Shown one piece after another: positions 1-6,712 of a stretch of 64,000 nt of DNA (positions are counted from its first letter, which is position 1; each line of letters opens with the position of its first letter). Made by a program: the position numbers and the translations under genes. Origin of the DNA: Bog-105 sp965277435 (GTDB taxonomy: Bacteria; Acidobacteriota; Terriglobia; Bryobacterales; Bryobacteraceae); NCBI GenBank assembly GCA_965277435.1, contig OZ255821.1, positions 1,984,001 through 2,048,000 on the forward strand. Direction: 5' to 3'. The notes under the pieces are model-generated. The model was not told the DNA's origin. It did no database searches and worked only from the letters and a program-made list of their open reading frames with translations.

Positions 1-1333
1 CCCCGCACTTCGCGCAATAAATAATCGGGATCGGTGTCCCCCAATAGCGCTGCCGCGAGATGCCCCAATCCTTTAACCGGTAAGTGACCGCGCTTCCGCC
101 GAAGCCGTGTTCCTGCGCGTAGCTCGCCATCTTGCGACGCGCCTCCGCGCTCGGCAGTCCGCTCCATTCGTCCGACTTTTCCACGATTCCGTAGTCGCCC
201 AAAGGCGCAGTCATCGCCGCGCCATCAGCCAGTTCGCCTTCCACCGGCCGGATCACCGGAACCACCGGAATTCCATAATTCCGGCAAAATTCAAAATCCC
301 GTTCGTCGTGCGCCGGAACCGCCATAATCGCGCCTGTGCCATAACCCAGCAGCACAAAGTTTCCAACCCAAATCGGTATCCGCTGTCCGTTGAACGGATG
401 GATCGCGTAACGCCCGGTAAACAACCCGCGCTTTTCGATTTCAGCCGGGCCCTGGCGCGCCGTAGCATCCACCATCTCCTTGACTTGCAGCCGCTCCTCG
501 TCTCCCGCAACCAGCGAATCCACCAACCGGTGCTGCGGCGCAAGAATCAAACACGTCGCGCCATAGATCGTGTCAATACGAGTCGTAAACACACGGATCT
601 TCTCGCTCGAATCCAGCAGTGCGAAATCAACTTCGGCTCCGTCCGAGCGCCCGATCCAGTTCCTCTGCATGGCGAGCACTCGTTCCGGCCAGGTCCCCTC
701 CAGTTGCTTCATGTCGTTCAGCAACTGTTCCGCATAGGACGTCGTTTTCAGAAACCACTGCTGCATCGCGCGCTGCTCGACCGGTGTCGTTTCATGCCGC
801 CAGCAGCAGCCGTTCACCACCTGCTCATTCGCCAGCACCGTGCCGCATTCCGGACACCAGTTCAGCAGCGCTTCTTTCCGGTACGCCAGCCCGCGCTCGA
901 ACATCTTCAGGAAAAACCACTGATTCCATCGATAGAACTCGGGCTCGCACGTCGTTACTTCGCGGCTCCAGTCGAACGAGAATCCCAGCCGCTGAAACTG
1001 CACTTTCATGTGCGCGATATTGCCCAGCGTCCATTCGCGTGGATTTCGGTTCTCTTTTAACGCCGCGTTCTCCGCCGGCAGCCCGAACGCATCCCAGCCC
1101 ATCGGATGCAGCACGTCGTAGCCGCGCATCCACATGTGCCGCGCCAGCGCATCTCCAATCGAGTAGTTGCGCACGTGTCCCATGTGCAGCCTGCCGCTCG
1201 GATACGGCAGCATTTCGAGCACGTAATACGCCGGCTTATCCGGCGAATTGGCTACGTAGAGCGACGGGTCGTTCGTCCACCGTTGATGCCACTTCGGCTC
1301 GATTTCTTTGGGGTCGAACGCTTTTTCGGGGAT
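1..1333 (-). CDS. leuS: Leucyl-tRNA synthetase, N-terminal part (cut by window edge)
   Basis: Class I aminoacyl-tRNA synthetase that charges tRNA-Leu in the cytoplasm. About 444 residues of an expected 820-870 are present; the C-terminus lies beyond the left edge. The protein opens with FDPKEIEPKWHQRW, typical of LeuRS N-termini, followed by the HIGH-type signature PYPSGRLHMGH. The CP1 editing region follows, and WGISRQRYWGTPIP stands at the edge. The frame is closed upstream by TGA at 1372-1370, and none of the 12 codons between it and 1333 is ATG, GTG, TTG or CTG. The only initiator-like codon is ATC at 1333, placed 5 nt after a perfect AAGGAG (1344-1339). The first in-frame GTG or ATG lies only just before the HIGH motif and would delete the conserved N-terminus. 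The start lies inside nfo (82-nt overlap), suggesting translational coupling. Identity is certain; the start is inferred. Confidence 0.93.
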   Translation of the reverse strand, partial: MPEKAFDPKEIEPKWHQRWTNDPSLYVANSPDKPAYYVLEMLPYPSGRLHMGHVRNYSIGDALARHMWMRGYDVLHPMGWDAFGLPAENAALKENRNPREWTLGNIAHMKVQFQRLGFSFDWSREVTTCEPEFYRWNQWFFLKMFERGLAYRKEALLNWCPECGTVLANEQVVNGCCWRHETTPVEQRAMQQWFLKTTSYAEQLLNDMKQLEGTWPERVLAMQRNWIGRSDGAEVDFALLDSSEKIRVFTTRIDTIYGATCLILAPQHRLVDSLVAGDEERLQVKEMVDATARQGPAEIEKRGLFTGRYAIHPFNGQRIPIWVGNFVLLGYGTGAIMAVPAHDERDFEFCRNYGIPVVPVIRPVEGELADGAAMTAPLGDYGIVEKSDEWSGLPSAEARRKMASYAQEHGFGGSAVTYRLKDWGISRQRYWGTPIPIIYCAKCG

Positions 1334-2190
1334 ACCAGCTCCTTCAGTGCCGTCACGTTGCGGAGATCGTCACCCGGTTCATCAACGGGAGTCTCTAGAA
1401 TAAAGGCCTTCTCGCAGAGTTCCGGATGATTCAGAATGCGCCGAAAGCCTTCTAATCCAATATACCCAGCGCCGATATGCGCATGCCGGTCGCAATGCGA
1501 AGCGAGCTTCATCTTGGTGTCGTTGGCATGAATCACCGACACGTTTCCCAACCCCAGCGTCGCCGCCGCATCGCCCAACAAAACTTGCAGGCCCTCCGTT
1601 TCCGCCACATCGTAGCCGCTCACATAGCAATGGCAGGTATCCAGGCAGAAGCCAATTGGCACGCCCACATAGGGCGCCACGAGATCGCGAATCGTCGCCA
1701 GTTCCTCCAGCTTGCCCCCTAACTGCGCCCCTGCGCCTGCCGTGTTTTCGAGCAGGATCGACAGCCTGGCCGCGCCCTGCAGTACCGGGTCTACCGCCCG
1801 CCACGCCAGCGCCAGCGCCTCGGCCACGTTCAACATCCCCTGCTCCACTGTCAGCCCCTTGTAGTTGCCCGGGTGCGCCACCAGGTAATCGGCCCCTATC
1901 AAAATCGCCCGCTCGATTTCGCCTCGAAAGCCCTCGATCGATTTCTCCCGGATCTCTGAAGGCGGCGATGCCAGATTGATCAGGTAACTGTCATGAATCA
2001 CCAGCGGCGTTAGATCGTGCTTCTTCCGCGCCTCGTTAAGCAGCCGTATCTGCTCGGGATCGGGCCGCCGCGCGCGCCACATCCGCGGACTCGCCGAAAA
2101 GATCTGGAACGTGTTGGCCCCCAGTTCCGCCGCCTTCAGCGCCGCCCGTTCCAGAGAGCCGGCCGTCGACGTATGCATCCCGATCCGCAC
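1252..2190 (-). CDS. nfo: Endonuclease IV (AP endonuclease family 2)
   Basis: Cleaves DNA 5' of abasic sites in base-excision repair; a TIM-barrel enzyme with three zinc ions. The 312 residues carry the known metal-ligand motifs in order: IHDSY (His), LVAHPGNYKG (His), LLENTAG (Glu), CLDTCHCY (Asp and His), VIHAND (His), DRHAHIG (Asp and His) and ILETP (Glu). The usual family core ends around the ALKELV segment. The last ~25 residues form a basic, Ser/Lys/Arg-rich tail read from DNA that encodes the LeuRS N-terminus in another frame, so the tail probably reflects the gene overlap more than function. It is the upstream partner of leuS on the same strand and is divergent from the DUF507 gene. 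Confidence 0.95.
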   Translation of the reverse strand: MRIGMHTSTAGSLERAALKAAELGANTFQIFSASPRMWRARRPDPEQIRLLNEARKKHDLTPLVIHDSYLINLASPPSEIREKSIEGFRGEIERAILIGADYLVAHPGNYKGLTVEQGMLNVAEALALAWRAVDPVLQGAARLSILLENTAGAGAQLGGKLEELATIRDLVAPYVGVPIGFCLDTCHCYVSGYDVAETEGLQVLLGDAAATLGLGNVSVIHANDTKMKLASHCDRHAHIGAGYIGLEGFRRILNHPELCEKAFILETPVDEPGDDLRNVTALKELVSPKKRSTPKKSSRSGINGGRTTRRST

Positions 2191-2247
2191 GCTTCAGAAT
2201 GCCAGACGCACGATTAAATTCAGCGCAATTGTTAAACTAGCCCACGG

Positions 2248-2853
2248 ATGCTATTGGCCCGGGAATTCATTGGATATCTGTCTCGGCAGTTGGTGGAGCG
2301 CCTCAGTCCCGCGAATTTCGAAACGTCAAATCCGGCCGTTGCCGCCGACTTCATTGCCGAAATCATCGAAGACGATCTCGCTACCGAAGACAAGCTGAAC
2401 GATGAAGTGCGCGAACTGCTCGATGACTACAGCGAATACATGCGCCGCGAAAACGTCTCCTACCAGGAAATGTTCCGCAAGATAAAAAATCAGCTGCTCG
2501 CCCAGCGCAAAGTGATCCGCGCTTCAGGCCGCGACACCGGCGACCAGATGAAACTCTCCCGCGACAAAGTCAACGACCTCTCGCACAAGATCGTCATTGC
2601 GCTGCGTAAGTCGCGCGATTTCCGCGTCCGCAAAGACCAGAACGACATCCGCCTTGCGCTGGTCAAAGAGATGACGGATGTGCTGCAGATCGAAGACAGA
2701 GTAGACAAAGCCGCCCGCGCCAAAATCCGCACGCAAAAACGCGAGATCGCCGAAGGCGGGGAAGAATACGATATTCTCCACAAGCGCTATTACGCTGAGG
2801 AGTTGAAGAAATTAGGCATCAATCTCGGAGCCGCCGAATCGCGACCCCGCTGA
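2248..2853 (+). CDS. DUF507 family protein
   Basis: A 201-residue, highly charged, predicted mostly helical protein without signal peptide or membrane segment. It resembles the DUF507 family, about twice the length of a single unit: an LSRQLVERL...AAD(F)IAEIIEDDLA...LDDYSEYM half is followed by a second with a similar VNDLSHKIVIALRKSRDF...IEDRVDKAARAKIRTQKREI pattern. The function of the family is unknown. It is transcribed away from nfo across a 57-bp gap. ATG at 2248 is the natural start because the family pattern begins almost immediately. The duplicated-unit reading is from visual similarity only. Confidence 0.8.
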   Translation: MLLAREFIGYLSRQLVERLSPANFETSNPAVAADFIAEIIEDDLATEDKLNDEVRELLDDYSEYMRRENVSYQEMFRKIKNQLLAQRKVIRASGRDTGDQMKLSRDKVNDLSHKIVIALRKSRDFRVRKDQNDIRLALVKEMTDVLQIEDRVDKAARAKIRTQKREIAEGGEEYDILHKRYYAEELKKLGINLGAAESRPR

Positions 2854-3188
2854 TTCGTTGCCGCAACGGCTGAACACCCCTGGCCCACTTGCAAACCCGA
2901 ATTTGCCTACCCTGTGCTTAATATTTTTCGGCCCGAGATCATTTGCGATATTCACGCTAATTCCGGTCCGGTATTGGGCCAGTTCGGGCGCCAAGACGTC
3001 GCTGTCACGGCAACGAATCCAACGCAAAACACAGCCGTTGTAGACAATGATTTTAAGGTTCAATAGAGCATGCGCTGCTCCCTATCGGCTTATCGCATAC
3101 GCGATGACCGACCCGGTTGCAATCTCAGCTTTGAAACAATTTTCGGAACCGGGCTGGATTTTGGGAGATTTTGCCGCGGGTGTTCGAA
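2854..3188. other. Intergenic stretch without recognised features
   Basis: This 335-bp gap lies between the convergent DUF507 and PfpI-family genes. Short open frames exist on both strands but lack family resemblance and a ribosome-binding site. I see no strong hairpin followed by a T run, and no member of the repeat families found elsewhere in the window. Confidence 0.6.
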
Positions 3189-3953
3189 TTAAGAGGAAAG
3201 AATATCTAAGTTAGTGTTGCTGCGGAAAAGGGCGCTAAATCTCCGGGCCTCCGCCTCGCGCGATTGCTTGTTCCGTCCGTACTCGCGAAAGAACGCCTCA
3301 ATCACTTCGGGTCTGGCCGTGTCGGGCGTGCCGCTGTGAAAGAGCGGCTCAGGAGCGTATTGGATATCCAGCTGAATCTGCTCGGCAACATCTCGGCCCC
3401 GAAGAAGTGACGCAACCAGCAGCGCGCCATCCAGCCCGGCCGTCACTCCTGCACAGCTGACGTAAGCGCCATCTACTACGACGCGCGCATTTGTCGGTTC
3501 GGCGCCGTAGTAGTGCAGCAAATCCCACGCGGCCCAGTGTGTGGTGGCCTTACGGCCCCGAAGAACGCCCGCTGCCCCACACAGCAGCGCGCCGGTGCAG
3601 ACTGAGAAGAGAACGCGCGAGGAAGCCGCCTGCCGGCGGATAAGTTGCATCACCTCCGCATCCTCCATCAACGCCTGCTGCCCAAGGCCGCCGGAGATGG
3701 CAAGAAGATCGAACTCTCCCGCTTCGGCAAGGATTGTTGTTGGTGTAAGAACGAGGCCCTTCACATCGCGGACAGGCGCCAGGCTCTTCGCCAAAACCTG
3801 TACCGTCGCATTTGGGATGCGGGAGAAAACCTCGAAAGGCCCTGTAAAGTCGATCTGGTCCTGACGGTCAAAGACGAAGCAGCCGATAGAAAGATGCTTC
3901 GTCTGGATTGAAGGCCTTGGCTTGTCAGCAAACACTACGGGTGGTTGAGTCAT
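3189..3953 (-). CDS. DJ-1/PfpI family protein (isonitrile hydratase/GATase1-like)
   Basis: A 254-residue cytoplasmic protein of the class I glutamine-amidotransferase-like (DJ-1/PfpI) superfamily. The nucleophile elbow is visible as FSVCTGALLCG, with the candidate catalytic Cys, after DLLAISGGLGQQ. The region GRKATTHWAAWDLLHYYG and the C-terminal AGVTAGLDGAL are typical of isonitrile hydratases and of the amidase-like half of GlxA regulators. There is no AraC helix-turn-helix domain after it, so this is a stand-alone domain. ATG at 3953 is preferred: AAAGGCGG lies 4 nt upstream, whereas the longer frame to 3980 begins with TTG. It is the last gene of the carbonic anhydrase-XRE-PfpI run. Substrate unknown. 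Confidence 0.85.
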   Translation of the reverse strand: MTQPPVVFADKPRPSIQTKHLSIGCFVFDRQDQIDFTGPFEVFSRIPNATVQVLAKSLAPVRDVKGLVLTPTTILAEAGEFDLLAISGGLGQQALMEDAEVMQLIRRQAASSRVLFSVCTGALLCGAAGVLRGRKATTHWAAWDLLHYYGAEPTNARVVVDGAYVSCAGVTAGLDGALLVASLLRGRDVAEQIQLDIQYAPEPLFHSGTPDTARPEVIEAFFREYGRNKQSREAEARRFSALFRSNTNLDILSS

Positions 3954-4068
3954 TGCGCCGCCTTTCGCCACGCCGGGCAACGTGAGGCAAATGGGGCCGC
4001 TTCACGGAATTGCATCATAAATTCGCTGCGTGTCTCTTCTTCTCGCCCTGCCATTGGTACGCCTGCTT

Positions 4069-4848
4069 TCATCTCTGGCCTGCGCTTACAGGGAACATGC
4101 ATTCGATGCGAAGCTCCTGGGCGGTGATGCACTGCGGCGTCCCAACTGTGGTAACGAGCGAGAAGTAAGGAAAGCGTTCCTCGCCCCGACGAAAGGTGAT
4201 CGGCAAAACCGGGCTTTGCTGAATTGCGTGATCTTTCGTACTGCTGACGCCGGAAATCTCTTTCATAAGGGCCACCAGGGCGGTGAGCTTCTCGTCCAGC
4301 ACGCCCCCGACGGCCTCCCGTCGCACACGCTGCAGCAGCCCCGCCGAGACCTCGTGCCAGTTTTCGATGAAAGGCCGAAGACCGGCAGGATCGAAGATCA
4401 CTTCGATCAGGTTCCGCGGTTTCGGCCACGCTTTGAGGTCGATTAACGTGCCAAAAAAGCGTGGTGCTGCCGCGTTAGTGCGCAGCACATTCCAGTGCCG
4501 GTCCAGAACCAATGCGGGGTGCGGCTCATGCTGTTGCAGCATGCGGTCAATGGCCTGAGTCACCAAATCCATCGACGCCTCCTCGATCTGCGGCTCCTGA
4601 TAGGCAGGTGCATATCCCGCCGCAAGCAACAGGGTATTGCGTTCGCGCAGCGGGATGTTGAGCGCATCGGCTACTGTGCTCAACATCCCACGGCTTGGGA
4701 CGCTCCGGCCGCTCTCCACAAAGCTCAAGTGGCGCTGGGAGATACCAGTCTCGATGGACAGGTCGAGTTGGCTTCTGCCACGCTCCTGACGCCAATACCG
4801 CAACAGATCGCCTAGTGAAGGCTGGAGAGTCTTCCGGGCTTCATGCAT
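4069..4848 (-). CDS. XRE-family regulator with MmyB-like ligand domain
   Basis: A 259-residue DNA-binding regulator. Residues ~11-65 form an HTH_3 domain (LGDLLRYWRQERGRSQLDLS, then ISQRHLSFVESGRSVPSRGML). The rest matches the MmyB-like domain, with the family segments LLLAAGYAPAY, ALVLDRHWNVLRTN and ENWHEVSAGLLQRVRRE; that domain is proposed to bind a small, perhaps fatty-acid-like, ligand. Start: GAGGAAG stands just before ATG 4848. It lies 50 bp behind the carbonic anhydrase and 115 bp ahead of the PfpI gene, so it is likely co-transcribed with both. The 30-bp dyad at 5573-5602 upstream of the operon is a candidate site for autoregulation (inference). Confidence 0.9.
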   Translation of the reverse strand: MHEARKTLQPSLGDLLRYWRQERGRSQLDLSIETGISQRHLSFVESGRSVPSRGMLSTVADALNIPLRERNTLLLAAGYAPAYQEPQIEEASMDLVTQAIDRMLQQHEPHPALVLDRHWNVLRTNAAAPRFFGTLIDLKAWPKPRNLIEVIFDPAGLRPFIENWHEVSAGLLQRVRREAVGGVLDEKLTALVALMKEISGVSSTKDHAIQQSPVLPITFRRGEERFPYFSLVTTVGTPQCITAQELRIECMFPVSAGQR

Positions 4849-4898
4849 CTCAGCTTCCTCTTGGAACTGTAACGACCCATCCGCGCCGAACGATGGCT

Positions 4899-5456
4899 CT
4901 ATGTACGAATCGGTGCTGGCGGCGCCACGATCTCAGCAAGCCCGGTCGCTACATCATAGACAAGGCCTGAAAGAAGCCAATCACCGGGCAAAGCAGGGAT
5001 TGCCCGAAGAGCCGCGACATCTATTGCCACGGCTGCGCGAGGATCTGTGACTGCCTTACCCTGGAGGTCTGCTTCGGAAACCTGAAAGTACTCTGTCAGC
5101 ATGGCAGGGTCACCAGCAAGACGGGTCATTCCGCAATCGGTGTGCTGCAGAACGATAAGGTTAAACTCGCCACCGGCTCCAGGCGTTGCGCCGGCAACCT
5201 GACCGATTCGTCCCAGTAAAGCCAGCTGCTCCAGCAAGTCGGGAGTGACGCGGCCGCCAATGTTGCGCATCACAACAGCCTCGCCCGGTTGCAATCCGAG
5301 AACATGAGCAGGATCCACCCGCATATCCGCGCAGCCGATGATCACGGCCCTTACGTCCGGCAAGGCTTGCGGGAGTGAGGGCAGCAGGGCTCCCGAAGAA
5401 AATTGCTTCGCTGCAAATGCTTTGTTTCGTCCTAACATCTCGTCCAGGTGACTCAT
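4899..5456 (-). CDS. Beta-class carbonic anhydrase
   Basis: Predicted zinc enzyme interconverting CO2 and bicarbonate, 185 residues. The beta-class ligand motifs are present: CADMR (Cys-x-Asp-x-Arg) near residue 42 and LQHTDCGM (His-x2-Cys) near residue 106, with NIGG between them. No signal peptide, so cytoplasmic. AGGAGA lies 6 nt before ATG 5456. It is the first gene of the three-gene run with the XRE regulator and the PfpI protein. Compared with canonical enzymes the first motif reads CADMR instead of CSDSR; the zinc and dyad residues are kept, so activity is plausible but a related non-CO2 substrate is possible. Confidence 0.9.
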   Translation of the reverse strand: MSHLDEMLGRNKAFAAKQFSSGALLPSLPQALPDVRAVIIGCADMRVDPAHVLGLQPGEAVVMRNIGGRVTPDLLEQLALLGRIGQVAGATPGAGGEFNLIVLQHTDCGMTRLAGDPAMLTEYFQVSEADLQGKAVTDPRAAVAIDVAALRAIPALPGDWLLSGLVYDVATGLAEIVAPPAPIRT

Positions 5457-5572
5457 TTAGGTTCTCCTTTTGTATCTCTTCACCAAACTCGGGTTGAAGT
5501 CGCTCGGGAGAGATCGTTGGTTAATCGGCTCCTTAGCTCTCGCCCGCAGTATGACGCCGTAAGACGAGTATC

Positions 5573-5602
5573 AAGGTAATTGTGACCAGCCGCAATTACC
5601 TT
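5573..5602. promoter_or_regulatory. Perfect 10-bp inverted repeat, candidate operator
   Basis: AAGGTAATTG (5573-5582), a 10-nt spacer, then CAATTACCTT (5593-5602), exact reverse complements. Centre-to-centre distance is 20 bp, two helical turns, as expected for a dimeric protein binding one DNA face. It lies 117 bp upstream of the carbonic anhydrase start in a non-coding stretch. The AT-rich stem makes a terminator less likely, although TT follows the right arm. Confidence 0.55.
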
Positions 5603-5886
5603 TTAAGTCATATTGAGGCGAATTCTGTGCTGATCTTTCGAGAAGCCAATGCCCCCTGGAGCGATTGGCCGATGTCCGGATGTGTCGCGTTTATCGGCAA
5701 TGCTCAGGCTCGGAGTTCGTTCACCTCTCTGCGTTTATCCGAAGTCTGAGTCAAAAGCGCAGCCTGCCACCGCCAGCTTTTTCGGCTATGATGACTCTGA
5801 TCAATTCTTCAGGAGCAGCCCGTTATGCCGACTGTCACTCGCCCTGTGTTGATCCGCTCAGCCATCTCCTCTGCACGGCACTGATC

Positions 5887-5967
5887 TCGCAGAAGATTCG
5901 CAGTTGGCCAGCCCACCCTGGGAGCAGATGCAGAACTGCTGGCCGGACTATGCCATTAAACCTTAAA
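5887..5967 (+). repeat. Diverged ~80-bp direct repeat, copy 1 (coding remnant?)
   Basis: Pairs with 6614-6693. In one frame both copies encode nearly the same C-terminal peptide ending in a stop: DSQLASPPWEQMQNCWPDYA here, then IKP and TAA. Three of the differences are silent third-position changes. No start codon or ribosome-binding site precedes this copy (TGA lies 14 codons before the repeat's SQLASPP part), so it is probably the 3' remnant of a lost gene. I do not recognise the protein. Confidence 0.55.
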
Positions 5968-6023
5968 CGGATGGCCGGAGCCTCAACGCTGACGCTTTTG
6001 AGCGGCGTGAGCCGTTCGTTTGT

Positions 6024-6527
6024 TTAGGAATCGGAATGCTGACTATCCAGCGCCTTCCAGATCCGGTCGACAGGAATGCCAGCCAACTCAGGGGAAGGAA
6101 TCAAAGCACCATCTTTCCACACCGTGACAGACCGATCACTAGGGTCGACAAGGTAGATGCGACCAAATCCCCAGCTATGATACTTCCGACACTTCTCACG
6201 CACAAATGAGTATTTGTCGTCTTCCGAGATAATCTCGACCACCACGTCTAGACCTTGCGTAGGATAACGTCCCGTCGGGATCTTCCTGGTAGCCACAACG
6301 TCCGGTTTCGGATAAGCGTCAGATTCTATGCGAAGCTCAATCTCAGGCGCTGCAATGAAGCCTTCTTCGTCCAGTAAAGCCGTCACAATCTTCTGCAATA
6401 ATCCGTGTACCCATGTCGGCATGCCCTTGGGAATCGCTTCTCCAAACCAATACTCGAAGCTCCTGTCACCCTGCCCATATTGCGCCTCGAACTCTTCTAA
6501 CGTCAGCTTATGCGTCGCGATGGCCAC
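6024..6527 (-). CDS. Uma2 family (DUF820) putative endonuclease
   Basis: A 167-residue protein of the PD-(D/E)xK nuclease fold. The pattern is visible: Glu in PEIELRIE, PKPDVV with the catalytic Asp, VVEIISEDDKYSFV, then a Lys/Tyr helix REKCRKYHSWG. Members are abundant in cyanobacteria, Chloroflexi and Acidobacteria; their biological role is not settled. The start is GTG at 6527. It is a lone gene bracketed by the two diverged direct repeats at 5887-5967 and 6614-6693, which suggests arrival or shuffling by recombination. Confidence 0.85.
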   Translation of the reverse strand: MAIATHKLTLEEFEAQYGQGDRSFEYWFGEAIPKGMPTWVHGLLQKIVTALLDEEGFIAAPEIELRIESDAYPKPDVVATRKIPTGRYPTQGLDVVVEIISEDDKYSFVREKCRKYHSWGFGRIYLVDPSDRSVTVWKDGALIPSPELAGIPVDRIWKALDSQHSDS

Positions 6528-6613
6528 GTACCTATGGTAATCGCTGAAACAGGCGGGGGAAATTGTCTTCTAATCGGGCGACTACGAGGACGGTTGTTTC
6601 TGTTCGATCTGTT

Positions 6614-6693
6614 TTCGCAAGATTCGCAGTTGGCCAGCCCACCCTGGCAACTGATGCAGAACTGCTGGCCGGACTACGCCATCAAACCCTAAA
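6614..6693 (+). repeat. Diverged ~80-bp direct repeat, copy 2 (coding remnant?)
   Basis: Same element as 5887-5967, about 727 bp apart. It encodes SQLASPPWQLMQNCWPDYA, then IKP and TAA. The open frame here extends back to ~6510, overlapping the 5' end of the Uma2 gene, but its upstream part does not match copy 1. Confidence 0.55.
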
Positions 6694-6712
6694 TACAGCT
6701 GGCCCGAGGCCT

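Noticed and set aside
5649..6027. Genes in the 5649-6027 region (67 and 120 codons)
   Set aside because: Overlapping frames without ribosome-binding site or family match; the conserved repeat reads in a different frame.
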